Assembly: GCA_029239545.1 (NCBI GenBank) | Contig: JARBUQ010000035.1 | Span: forward strand, 1-18,329 | Direction: 5' to 3' | DNA length: 18,329 nt | From: Paenibacillus sp. | GTDB taxonomy: Bacteria; Bacillota; Bacilli; Paenibacillales; NBRC-103111 | Shown here: positions 1 through 6,027 of the stretch, piece by piece | Layout of the letters: each line of letters begins with the position of its first letter | Position numbering within the stretch: the first letter of the stretch is position 1 | Made by a program: the position numbers and the translations under genes | Notes under the pieces: generated by a model | Seen by the model: the letters and a program-made list of their open reading frames with translations, nothing else | The model's database searches: none | What the model was told of the DNA's origin: nothing

Positions 1-44
1 CCAACATTCGGGCGGCCCACAATGGCGACGATAGGTCTTGCCAT
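1..44 (-). CDS. der: GTPase Der (EngA), first 14 codons only, cut by window edge
   Basis: Only the N-terminus is visible. It reads MARPIVAIVGRPNVG, and GRPNVG is the beginning of the first P-loop (GxxxxGKS) of the double-GTPase Der, which acts in 50S ribosome assembly. The ATG is at 44-42, with a GGGAG about 11 bases upstream. In B. subtilis der follows the yphA/yphB genes, as it does here, which supports the call from so short a piece. Era- or Obg-type GTPases share similar P-loops, but the exact N-terminus and the context favour Der. Confidence 0.85.
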   Translation of the reverse strand, partial: MARPIVAIVGRPNV

Positions 45-86
45 TTGACGCTCAACTCCCATACTTTCGATTTCTCACCGCTTAAC

Positions 87-95
87 ATCATAGCA
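87..95 (-). promoter_or_regulatory. candidate extended -10 promoter for der
   Basis: On the minus strand this reads TGCTATGAT, a TGn-extended -10 with TATGAT matching 5 of 6 positions of TATAAT. No good -35 lies 16-18 bases upstream, as is common for extended -10 promoters. It would place the start about 35 bases before the der ATG. Inference from motif only. Confidence 0.4.
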
Positions 96-172
96 AAAAT
101 CAGGACAATTGGCTAATCCTTTTCAAGTCATTGTTCCCTACCAGACCAGATTGACGCTTAGTTACGCACACT

Positions 173-355
173 TTAATGATGCTTGACAATGATTAAATTG
201 CCGTTTTGCAAATCATGTGCAGACCCGTCCAAAATTTTCTCAAGCAGGAAGGCTACCTGCTGCTGCTCCTCTTGACTGGCAACAACAAAAATCGGGGCTC
301 CCCCTGACACTTGCTCCGGATGTAACGTGACGATAGCCATAATCCCGCTGTTCAT
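173..355 (-). CDS. small YIEGIA partner protein (capping complex subunit for YIEGIA, YpzH-like)
   Basis: This is a 60-residue soluble protein with no membrane segment. It contains HPEQVSGGAPIFVV near residues 12-25 and ends NLIIVKHH. The pattern matches the family that databases call the capping complex subunit for YIEGIA, a small companion of the YIEGIA membrane protein. Its biochemical role is not established. The ATG at 355-353 overlaps the stop codon of the YIEGIA gene (ATGA), so the two are probably translationally coupled. GGTGG lies about 7 bases upstream. A second in-frame ATG at codon 6 is a possible alternative start. By position it matches B. subtilis ypzH, between yphB (seaA) and der. 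The family call rests on recall of motif and context, not on a search. Confidence 0.75.
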   Translation of the reverse strand: MNSGIMAIVTLHPEQVSGGAPIFVVASQEEQQQVAFLLEKILDGSAHDLQNGNLIIVKHH

Positions 356-1266
356 CAGGAGTCCACCTTTCCGATTTTGGCTTTGGCTTCTGACGGCATC
401 CGGACTGCACTTTCAAGCAGAGGCACTCGTTCCAGCACCAGCTTGGCCAGTTGTGGATCCCGCTCTTGCGGGAGAATAAGCAGCGCCAAGCGGCCGTCAT
501 TCATATCCAGCTTGCCTAAGGGAACCAAGGCAGGCTCACCCGAATCTCGATACACGCCCAGAATCGTAGACAAATCGTGCAGCATCGCTTGCCGCTGACC
601 CAGGTTGGATAATGTGATCCTGCAATTGCGGTTGCGAGGGGTTAATATAAGTCCCATACCATGCTTAGAGATTAGAGCACGATTCTGCTCGAGCCCTACG
701 TTCATCATATAAATATCCCCAACATACAGGCCGGGACCATCCAGCTTAACCTCCGCTATTTCCACGCTGGCAGCGGTTGAGATCGACTTGCCGGATTTGA
801 AAATCATAGCAATCCATGTAGCAATAACTCCAGCCACCACGCCCCACATCCAACCGAAAAGAATCGTGAATAACGATGACAAGAAGGAAGAAAAAATCAC
901 CATGTAGTTTCTCCCTTCAAAAACCATAGCCGTCCCTTCTATATAGGTGCTTCCCCTCGGAACAAGCTCCATCTCATCTACCTTGCTTAGTGTATTCCGC
1001 TCCATATTACGGACATCGCGGAATTGCTGAGCGGCTAACGATAAGAAGGTAATGGCTGTATAGTTCTTGTCGAACAGGGAGGGTACTGCTACAGCTCCAA
1101 GTCCGGCAGCGATAAACCCGAGAGAAAGATGAATGATACGACCATGAGGATATGTCGGATATTGTCTATAATCTGTTTGAAGCAGGGTAATACGTGTTAT
1201 GAGCCCGAACAACACTCCTATCACGATGCCGACTGTATATCGCTCTGCGTAGAGCATCTGGATCAT
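355..1266 (-). CDS. YIEGIA family membrane protein (YphB/SeaA-like, sporulation-associated)
   Basis: The protein has 303 residues. Hydrophobic segments lie at about 11-30, 46-63 and 122-157 (probably two helices), followed by a soluble C-terminal half of about 145 residues. The family signature appears as YIEGTA at residues 108-113, so the usual Ile is Thr here. It is preceded by LVPRGST. The length and the place between yphA and der match B. subtilis YphB (SeaA), which has been linked to spore envelope assembly; that link is from the literature and is inferred for this gene. The start at 1266 has GAGGAG about 10 bases upstream and lies 7 bases after the stop of the upstream yphA gene. The stop overlaps the next gene by ATGA. 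Together yphA, this gene and the small gene form a tight three-gene unit. Molecular function is unknown. Confidence 0.8.
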   Translation of the reverse strand: MIQMLYAERYTVGIVIGVLFGLITRITLLQTDYRQYPTYPHGRIIHLSLGFIAAGLGAVAVPSLFDKNYTAITFLSLAAQQFRDVRNMERNTLSKVDEMELVPRGSTYIEGTAMVFEGRNYMVIFSSFLSSLFTILFGWMWGVVAGVIATWIAMIFKSGKSISTAASVEIAEVKLDGPGLYVGDIYMMNVGLEQNRALISKHGMGLILTPRNRNCRITLSNLGQRQAMLHDLSTILGVYRDSGEPALVPLGKLDMNDGRLALLILPQERDPQLAKLVLERVPLLESAVRMPSEAKAKIGKVDS

Positions 1267-1273
1267 CTCAAGC

Positions 1274-1930
1274 TCACTCCTCTCTCCCGCCTTTTTTCAC
1301 CTCATTCCGCGTACTCCAGCTTTTGACTGCCCCCGAACCGAAAGCCCAGACGGTGTGGATACATAGGGATGCGAGCCGAACTGAAGCTACTGCAGCCCAC
1401 CACTGGTCCTGGAAAAGACGCCCGCCGAACAGGAGGCTGTATGAAGAATGCCCCTTATTCATTACAACCGCATATAAACCTGTTCCGACTAGCAGCGCAA
1501 ATGTCACGACTCCCACCTGTTCAAAGGCATTACGAGTGAGAAGTGCAGTTACAAGTCCAAGGAAAACAGCGGCGACCGCCGGAGAGTGATAAGGAAAGAA
1601 CATAGGATCCGCTTGTGCAAAATAACATAACAAATAAAACAAGGCCGCCTGGAACAGTCCAATGGAAATGAAATGGAACGCAGCTAACCAAGTTGAACTT
1701 GCCCATATATTTTGGACTACCAGCCATACAAGAAGCAGAACTACCAAGTTCACATCCGTTATAGTTGGACTCGGAAGATTGATTTGAATTTGGCTTAAAA
1801 TAATCCAGCTTGCTGTGAATACTAACAGACTGCGGTCTGATATCCCTGGCAATAGCTCATTCTTCCATCCGCTTGCTAATAAAATAAAGGTCAAGCACAA
1901 TAGAATCATACTTAAATAACATGGAGTCAT
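1274..1930 (-). CDS. yphA: YphA-like multi-pass membrane protein
   Basis: This is a 218-residue, very hydrophobic protein with about six or seven predicted membrane helices spread over residues 1-195, and a short basic, charged tail (NEVKKGGREE). No catalytic motif is visible. The assignment to the YphA family rests on topology, size and position directly before the YIEGIA gene and der, the same order as in B. subtilis. The start at 1930 is supported by AGGTGAT a few bases upstream. It is the first gene of a three-gene unit, since a terminator at 2001-2050 closes the preceding S1 gene. No promoter was recognised in the 70 bases upstream. Function is unknown; a role in the spore envelope together with its neighbour is only an inference. 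Confidence 0.7.
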   Translation of the reverse strand: MTPCYLSMILLCLTFILLASGWKNELLPGISDRSLLVFTASWIILSQIQINLPSPTITDVNLVVLLLVWLVVQNIWASSTWLAAFHFISIGLFQAALFYLLCYFAQADPMFFPYHSPAVAAVFLGLVTALLTRNAFEQVGVVTFALLVGTGLYAVVMNKGHSSYSLLFGGRLFQDQWWAAVASVRLASLCIHTVWAFGSGAVKSWSTRNEVKKGGREE

Positions 1931-2000
1931 TATTCATCACCTGCACATTCCTGCTCTGCCTAGTATTGCTGGTTCTCCTTCGTTTTAGTCACTTGGCAAG

Positions 2001-2050
2001 AAAAAGACAGGGTCGACCGTAAGCAGTATAACTGCTTTACGATCGACCCC
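2001..2050 (-). terminator. intrinsic terminator of the S1-protein gene
   Basis: The arms at 2010-2027 and 2031-2049 form an approximately 18-bp stem with one bulged base, one G-U pair and a 3-base loop. On the minus strand the hairpin is followed by TGTCTTTTTC. It begins about 20 bases after the S1 gene's stop codon. Confidence 0.8.
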
Positions 2051-2071
2051 GTCACTACAAGCTTAATGCTA

Positions 2072-3286
2072 TTATTTGAATTTGCTTAATTTGTCCCCGA
2101 ACAATTCACCAAGCGTAGTACTCATGGATTGGTTCGACAACGATACGTTATCATTCTGAATCTGTGGAGTTTTCTCAGAACGCTTCTCCGGACGAGGAGC
2201 TTGTGCTGGAGCCTCTTCAGTTTCCTTGATGCTCAAGCTAACACGTTTCTCGTCTGCATTGAATTCCAATACCTTCACTTGCACCTCTTGACCTTCTTTG
2301 AGCACTTCATGAGGCGTTGCAATATGACGGTGAGCAATTTGGGAAATATGAACAAGTCCTTCTACACCTGGAGCAACTTCTACGAACGCGCCGAATGCAA
2401 CAAGACGTTTAACCGTACCTGTTACGATTTGGTTAGCTTCGAATTGTCCAGCCGCTGCCTGCCAAGGACCTGGTTGTGCAGCACGGATACTAAGGCTGAT
2501 GCGGTCATTGGCTGTGTCAACTTTCAACACCTGAACCGTCACCTTGTCGCCTTCATTTACGACCTCGGAAGGCTTAGTTACATGGTGCCAAGCCATCTCG
2601 GAGATATGAACGAGTCCGTCAACACCGCCAATATCAACGAATGCGCCGAATTGAGTTAACCGTTGTACGGTGCCGTCAAGTTGTTGGCCCACGGACAGAT
2701 TAGCCATAATTTGCTGTTTGTTCGCTTCGAATTCCTGGTCCAGAACGTCTTTTTGTGACAGAACCACTTTGTTCTTCTCGCGATCAATTTCTTTTACCTT
2801 CAGCTTCAAAGTGCGACCCTTGTAATCAGCGAAATCTTCTACGAAATGGCGCTCGACCATAGAGGCTGGAATAAAACCTCTCACACCTACATCTACAACC
2901 AATCCACCCTTAACGACTTCAGCCACTTCGGCTTCCAGGATTTCTCCGCTTTCGAGCTTAGCCTGGAGCTCTTCCCATGCTTTCTCGCTATCAACGACAC
3001 GCTTGGATAGGACTAACCGCTCCTTATGATCGTTCAACTCAAGAACCTTCAATTCCACTTCTTGTCCAACTTGAACCGCAGCACCTGCATTGTCCAATTG
3101 AATGGAAGATAATTCCTTAACCGGGATGACGCCATCATATTTATAACCGATATCAACGATCGCTTGATCGTCTTCTATCTTAAGAATTGTCCCTTTGACT
3201 ACGTCACCCTTCTTAACTGCTGTTACATTAGCGAAATCAGGAGCTGCATTGTCCGCAGCCTCTTGAACTTCTTGTACCTCTTGCAA
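2072..3286 (-). CDS. ypfD: S1 RNA-binding domain protein, ribosomal protein S1 homologue (YpfD type)
   Basis: Read from a TTG at 3286 the protein has 404 residues and four S1 (OB-fold) repeats, at about 25-96, 113-178, 198-268 and 284-354. Repeats 3 and 4 carry the typical FGAFV and GLVHIS motifs. A charged, disordered tail ends in LGELFGDKLSKFK. In Bacillota this short S1 homologue binds RNA and sits downstream of cmk; its role on the ribosome is less clear than that of the six-repeat E. coli S1. The 5' end is doubtful. The same frame stays open for 19 more codons upstream, encoding a Glu/Gln/Val-rich stretch continuous with the N-terminus, but reaches TGA at 3349-3347 without any ATG. ATG codons at 3360 and 3354 lie in another frame. 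The TTG has only a weak AGGA about 10 bases upstream. Either TTG is used or an indel has separated the true ATG from the gene. The function call is firm; the start is not. Confidence 0.88.
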   Translation of the reverse strand: MQEVQEVQEAADNAAPDFANVTAVKKGDVVKGTILKIEDDQAIVDIGYKYDGVIPVKELSSIQLDNAGAAVQVGQEVELKVLELNDHKERLVLSKRVVDSEKAWEELQAKLESGEILEAEVAEVVKGGLVVDVGVRGFIPASMVERHFVEDFADYKGRTLKLKVKEIDREKNKVVLSQKDVLDQEFEANKQQIMANLSVGQQLDGTVQRLTQFGAFVDIGGVDGLVHISEMAWHHVTKPSEVVNEGDKVTVQVLKVDTANDRISLSIRAAQPGPWQAAAGQFEANQIVTGTVKRLVAFGAFVEVAPGVEGLVHISQIAHRHIATPHEVLKEGQEVQVKVLEFNADEKRVSLSIKETEEAPAQAPRPEKRSEKTPQIQNDNVSLSNQSMSTTLGELFGDKLSKFK

Positions 3287-3360
3287 TTCCGGTGTTTCCT
3301 GTACCTCTTGAGTCTCTTGAACCGCTTGAGTCTCTTGAACCTCTGATCATCCATAGCCAT
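3223..3360 (-). other. 45-codon ATG reading frame overlapping the S1 gene start in another frame
   Basis: ATG GCT ATG at 3360 opens a frame of 45 codons ending TAA at 3225-3223. It overlaps the first 64 bases of the S1 gene. The product would be extremely basic, with repeats such as RFKRLKRFKRLK, because it is the shifted reading of codons for VQETQ repeats. No Shine-Dalgarno is visible before the ATG. The most likely explanation is that this is the displaced true start of the S1 protein (indel) and not a separate gene. A regulatory upstream frame is possible. Confidence 0.3.
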
Positions 3361-3367
3361 ATTAGTT

Positions 3368-3373
3368 AGTATA
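3368..3373 (-). promoter_or_regulatory. candidate -10 element upstream of the S1 gene
   Basis: The minus strand reads TATACT, 5 of 6 matches to the sigma-A -10, with no convincing -35 at the proper distance. Transcription would begin close to the ATG at 3360, leaving almost no leader for that ATG but about 75 bases before the TTG at 3286. Confidence 0.25.
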
Positions 3374-3442
3374 ATTCCAAGATACCATTTCCATACGCTT
3401 GAATCAATGTTCGATTCGTAACAATTGCCTGCAAACCGGGAT

Positions 3443-4027
3443 TCACTTCTTGCTGTAACGTGCTATCATACCCCTAATTTCTTCCATAATCCGCTCAGTC
3501 GCAAGCTCTAAGGACTCTGAAGAAGGATTCTCCTTGAAGGCATCGAGATCAACTGGCGGACCATAATATATATGCATTTTGCGGAACCATTTATAGGACC
3601 CTACAATCGCCACCGGAATAACCGTCGCATTTGCTTTGAAAGCCAAGCTTGCTGCACCCTTTTTGCCCATTCCACCTGAGTTGCTGCGTGTTCCTTCTGG
3701 GAAAACACCAAGCATATTCTGATCCTTCAGCAGTTGTATGGCCAGACGAATCGATTCCTTGCTCACACCTCCGCGTTTGACCGGGAAAGCACCGAATTGA
3801 GTGATCAACCAACCTAGAACAGGGACGCGGAACAGCTCCTCCTTGGCCATGTAATGCACCTTGCGCTTCAACGGCGTTCCTACAAGAGGAGGATCCATCA
3901 GACTGATATGATTGGAGCACAGCACAACCGCTCCGGAAGCAGGTACATTCTCCTTACCGTGTGCTTCCAGACGGAAAAACAAGCCGAACAATATTCGGAA
4001 TAATTGCCTGAACCAAATATAAAGCAT
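3443..4027 (-). CDS. plsC: 1-acyl-sn-glycerol-3-phosphate acyltransferase (PlsC)
   Basis: This is a 194-residue member of the PlsC/LPLAT family, which acylates lysophosphatidate to phosphatidate at the membrane in phospholipid synthesis. A hydrophobic N-terminal stretch (about residues 1-20) is followed by the catalytic HX4D motif NHISLMD (H40, D45) and the substrate-binding motif FPEGTRS (109-115). I place the start at the ATG 4027-4025, not at an earlier ATG inside cmk. AAAGGGG lies about 11 bases upstream of it, the protein then begins at the membrane segment, and the start falls 5 bases after the cmk stop. The gene is therefore probably translated from the cmk transcript. No terminator was recognised between it and the S1 gene, so read-through into that gene is possible. 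In B. subtilis, as I recall it, plsC is not between cmk and ypfD. Confidence 0.92.
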   Translation of the reverse strand: MLYIWFRQLFRILFGLFFRLEAHGKENVPASGAVVLCSNHISLMDPPLVGTPLKRKVHYMAKEELFRVPVLGWLITQFGAFPVKRGGVSKESIRLAIQLLKDQNMLGVFPEGTRSNSGGMGKKGAASLAFKANATVIPVAIVGSYKWFRKMHIYYGPPVDLDAFKENPSSESLELATERIMEEIRGMIARYSKK

Positions 4028-4032
4028 TCGGA

Positions 4033-4713
4033 CTATGCCCCTTTCCCAGCGGAAGCTTGTGAAATTTCCAGTATGCGCTCGCATACCTGATGAATGTTGA
4101 GTTCAGTGGCATCCAGCAGAATTGCATCCTTAGCCCGTCTTAGAGGGGATACCTCCCGCTCCTGATCCATCCGGTCACGCTCGGAAATATCATGCTCCAA
4201 TTGTTCCAAGGTCAGCTCAGGCTGCTTCAGCTTGACTTCTTCATAACGGCGCGCAGCTCGCTCTTTCACACTTGCGGTCAAATAAATCTTGACCTCTGCA
4301 TTCGGAAGAACATGCGTTCCAATATCACGCCCATCCATAACAACGCCTTTGGCTAGCGCCATCTGCTGCTGCATATGAACAAGGAGCTCACGGATTTCGG
4401 GAATCTGGGAGATTGCCGATACATTAGCCGTAACTTGAGCATTACGGATCTCCCCCGTGACATCTAGGCCGTCCACAAGCACGACTTGTCCATTATCGCC
4501 TGGCAGCAGATCAAGCTTCATGGCGTGCGCCATCCGGACGACTTCATCCGCCTGCTCAGCGCCAATCCCCTTTGATAATGCTTTCCAGGTCACCGCCCTG
4601 TACATGGCTCCTGTGTCGACATACACAAAGCCCAATTGCTGGGCAACGAAGCGAGCAGCGGTGCTCTTCCCTGCGCTGGCAGGGCCATCGATGGCGATAT
4701 TAAACTTGTTCAA
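4033..4713 (-). CDS. cmk: cytidylate kinase (CMP/dCMP kinase)
   Basis: The 226-residue product phosphorylates CMP and dCMP with ATP in cytosolic pyrimidine nucleotide salvage and supply. The Walker A loop GPASAGKS is at residues 10-17, DTGAMYRA at 33-40 contributes to the nucleoside-binding region, and the family motif DGRDIGT is at 127-133. Length matches the bacterial family. The start codon is TTG at 4713, with AGGAGG 9 bases upstream. An ATG closer to the Shine-Dalgarno is out of frame and closes after six codons. A terminator at 4819-4841 separates cmk from ypfB, so cmk needs its own promoter. I saw only a weak TAAAAT about 35 bases upstream of the Shine-Dalgarno. It is followed at 5 bases by plsC. 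Confidence 0.95.
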   Translation of the reverse strand: MNKFNIAIDGPASAGKSTAARFVAQQLGFVYVDTGAMYRAVTWKALSKGIGAEQADEVVRMAHAMKLDLLPGDNGQVVLVDGLDVTGEIRNAQVTANVSAISQIPEIRELLVHMQQQMALAKGVVMDGRDIGTHVLPNAEVKIYLTASVKERAARRYEEVKLKQPELTLEQLEHDISERDRMDQEREVSPLRRAKDAILLDATELNIHQVCERILEISQASAGKGA

Positions 4714-4729
4714 GCTTCATTTCCTCCTT
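4711..4729 (-). promoter_or_regulatory. ribosome binding site deciding a TTG start for cmk
   Basis: AGGAGG (4728-4723) is only 2 bases from an ATG at 4720 but 9 bases from the TTG at 4713. The ATG frame encodes MKLEQV then stops, while the TTG frame continues into the Walker A motif. The spacing favours TTG, and the short decoy frame ends just inside cmk. Confidence 0.7.
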
Positions 4730-4818
4730 AAACATTGGCGATGTTGATTTTACAACTTGAGCATGCGCTTGATAGCTTCAAAGCAAATGCCCATAAGATA
4801 CATCAGCTTCACGGCATC

Positions 4819-4841
4819 AAAAAAGCAGGGCAAGCCTGCTT
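4819..4841 (-). terminator. intrinsic terminator after ypfB
   Basis: A perfect 7-bp stem AAGCAGG/CCTGCTT (4823-4829 with 4835-4841), a 5-base loop and six T residues on the minus strand, about 35 bases after the ypfB stop. It closes the ypfA-ypfB unit. Confidence 0.8.
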
Positions 4842-4876
4842 AGAAATGATATCATGAAAACCTGCTTGTGGCAAAG

Positions 4877-5170
4877 CTAAGGACTAATCCCGGAGTCAGA
4901 AGTGTACTTGTAAGGCTCACCCTCCAACTGTTCGACCTTAACGACCGACTTGCGAAACAAAGGCCACTGAAGCAAGGCTTGTGTAAGCAGCAAAATTGCC
5001 AAAAAGACGATCACGGCAATCCGGATGATACGTTCCCATCTGTCGGACCAGCGAATGAACAGCTCATCATATGCAGTATCGTCTTCATCAGGCTCGTTCC
5101 ATCCATTCCACTCCGCATGCTCGTGTGTTCCTTCATCCATCCCTGAAACATTCGAATATCTTGTGCTCAT
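4877..5170 (-). CDS. ypfB: YpfB-like small membrane protein (DUF5359 type)
   Basis: The protein has 97 residues. An acidic N-terminal half (about 1-40, rich in Asp and Glu) is followed by RWERIIR, one membrane helix at about 50-68, and a short outside segment LFRKSVVKVEQLEGEPY. The pattern of basic ERIIR, helix, LLQWP and a short tail resembles B. subtilis YpfB, and the position between ypfA and cmk agrees. It is longer than that protein as I recall it because of the acidic N-terminal extension. The start at 5170 has AGGTGGG 8 bases upstream. It lies 67 bases after ypfA and ends at a terminator, so it is probably co-transcribed with ypfA. Function is unknown. The family call depends on context as much as on sequence. 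Confidence 0.65.
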   Translation of the reverse strand: MSTRYSNVSGMDEGTHEHAEWNGWNEPDEDDTAYDELFIRWSDRWERIIRIAVIVFLAILLLTQALLQWPLFRKSVVKVEQLEGEPYKYTSDSGISP

Positions 5171-5237
5171 GTCTGCAGCCCACCTGCCTGGAAGTTGATT
5201 CCATTTAAGTGTGCCCAGGCCGATTATGCCCTATTCA

Positions 5238-5891
5238 TTACCGTTTGCGGAAATCCAACTGCCTCTCGAAGCAGTACCGAATAATTTTTTGACGCTCCAC
5301 ATCCTGTATTTCTGTAAAGGATAACATAACGATCTGTTTGCCGGTCTCTAGCAGCTTCGTTCGCACAACTTCACCTTTGAAATTAGCGTGATCCACTTGA
5401 CCGCTTTTGTAAGGCGTCAGCAGCCAGCAGTTGAGACTGTCATGCTTCGCGAGAGGAATACGTCCATCGCAAAAAAATGAAATGCCGCCACCGCCTACAT
5501 CCTCCGTAGTTGCCAGAAACTGCATCTGCTCTGACAATTTCACAGCTAACTCCAGCTCACCCGGCACACGCAAGAAGTTACGACGTTGAACTTGCGTAAT
5601 CTGTGCCGCTTCAGGCGGCTTAATTAGTACAAGCCTTAAAATTTCCTCTTTGAAGCCGAGAATTACGGTGTTGAAATAATTCTTCACACCGCCTTCAGTT
5701 ATAAAATAAGCGGATATTTGATCACCCGCGTAAAGCCTCTTAAGCTTGCCAGTCTTCGTATGGATTGGTACTTCCATTGAGATGTAATTCGGATTCACAT
5801 CTGCGATTCTCGCTTTGTATTCTTGCTTGGCCTCATCTTCATCAATCGAATTGACTTGAAGATAAAGCACGCTGTTCACTTTTGGAAGCAC
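5238..5891 (-). CDS. ypfA: PilZ-domain c-di-GMP receptor YpfA (flagellar brake family)
   Basis: The 217-residue protein has a YcgR-like N-terminal domain (about 1-95) and a PilZ domain (about 100-212). B. subtilis YpfA (DgrA) binds cyclic di-GMP and inhibits motility through the flagellar motor. The first binding motif is intact: QRRNFLR, with R103, R104 and R108 giving RxxxR. The second motif, normally [D/N]xSxxG, reads DVGGGG at 131-136, so the usual Ser is Gly; this could weaken ligand binding. The start is a GTG at 5891 with GGAGG 7 bases upstream. An extended -10 promoter lies about 47 bases before it and a terminator of ypeB separates it from the preceding gene, so ypfA heads a unit with ypfB. 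Confidence 0.88.
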   Translation of the reverse strand: MLPKVNSVLYLQVNSIDEDEAKQEYKARIADVNPNYISMEVPIHTKTGKLKRLYAGDQISAYFITEGGVKNYFNTVILGFKEEILRLVLIKPPEAAQITQVQRRNFLRVPGELELAVKLSEQMQFLATTEDVGGGGISFFCDGRIPLAKHDSLNCWLLTPYKSGQVDHANFKGEVVRTKLLETGKQIVMLSFTEIQDVERQKIIRYCFERQLDFRKR

Positions 5892-5937
5892 AGCCGATCC
5901 TCCCTTAAATATAATTGCTGAACCCTTAATATTCCTG

Positions 5938-5946
5938 ATTATACCA
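5938..5946 (-). promoter_or_regulatory. extended -10 promoter of ypfA
   Basis: The minus strand reads TGGTATAAT: a perfect TATAAT with the TGn extension, about 47 bases before the ypfA GTG. The -35 region is weak (TTCCTA at 16 bases). It fits a sigma-A promoter placed between the ypeB terminator and ypfA. Confidence 0.65.
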
Positions 5947-5973
5947 CGTCCTTTTCATTTAGGAACAGTGGCA

Positions 5974-6007
5974 ATTAAAAGAGGAAGAGGCCATCGGCCC
6001 CTTCCTC
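5974..6007 (-). terminator. intrinsic terminator of ypeB
   Basis: A 12-bp stem (5981-5992 with 5996-6007, one G-U pair), a 3-base loop and TTTTAATT on the minus strand. It lies about 20 bases after the ypeB stop. Confidence 0.85.
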
Positions 6008-6027
6008 CTCCACTCTATATTCAGCAG

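Noticed and set aside
2129..2659. 176-codon open frame on the plus strand inside the S1 gene
   Set aside because: Antisense to clear S1 repeats; Cys/Trp-rich composition typical of a shadow frame.
3261..3350. Short tandem-like repeats suggesting a CRISPR or repeat array
   Set aside because: The units are imperfect, have no spacers and read as VQETQ-type codons in the S1 frame. They are low-complexity coding sequence.
4028..4084. Longer start for plsC overlapping cmk
   Set aside because: The 19 extra codons lie inside cmk. The ATG at 4027 has a good AAAGGGG and starts at the usual membrane segment.
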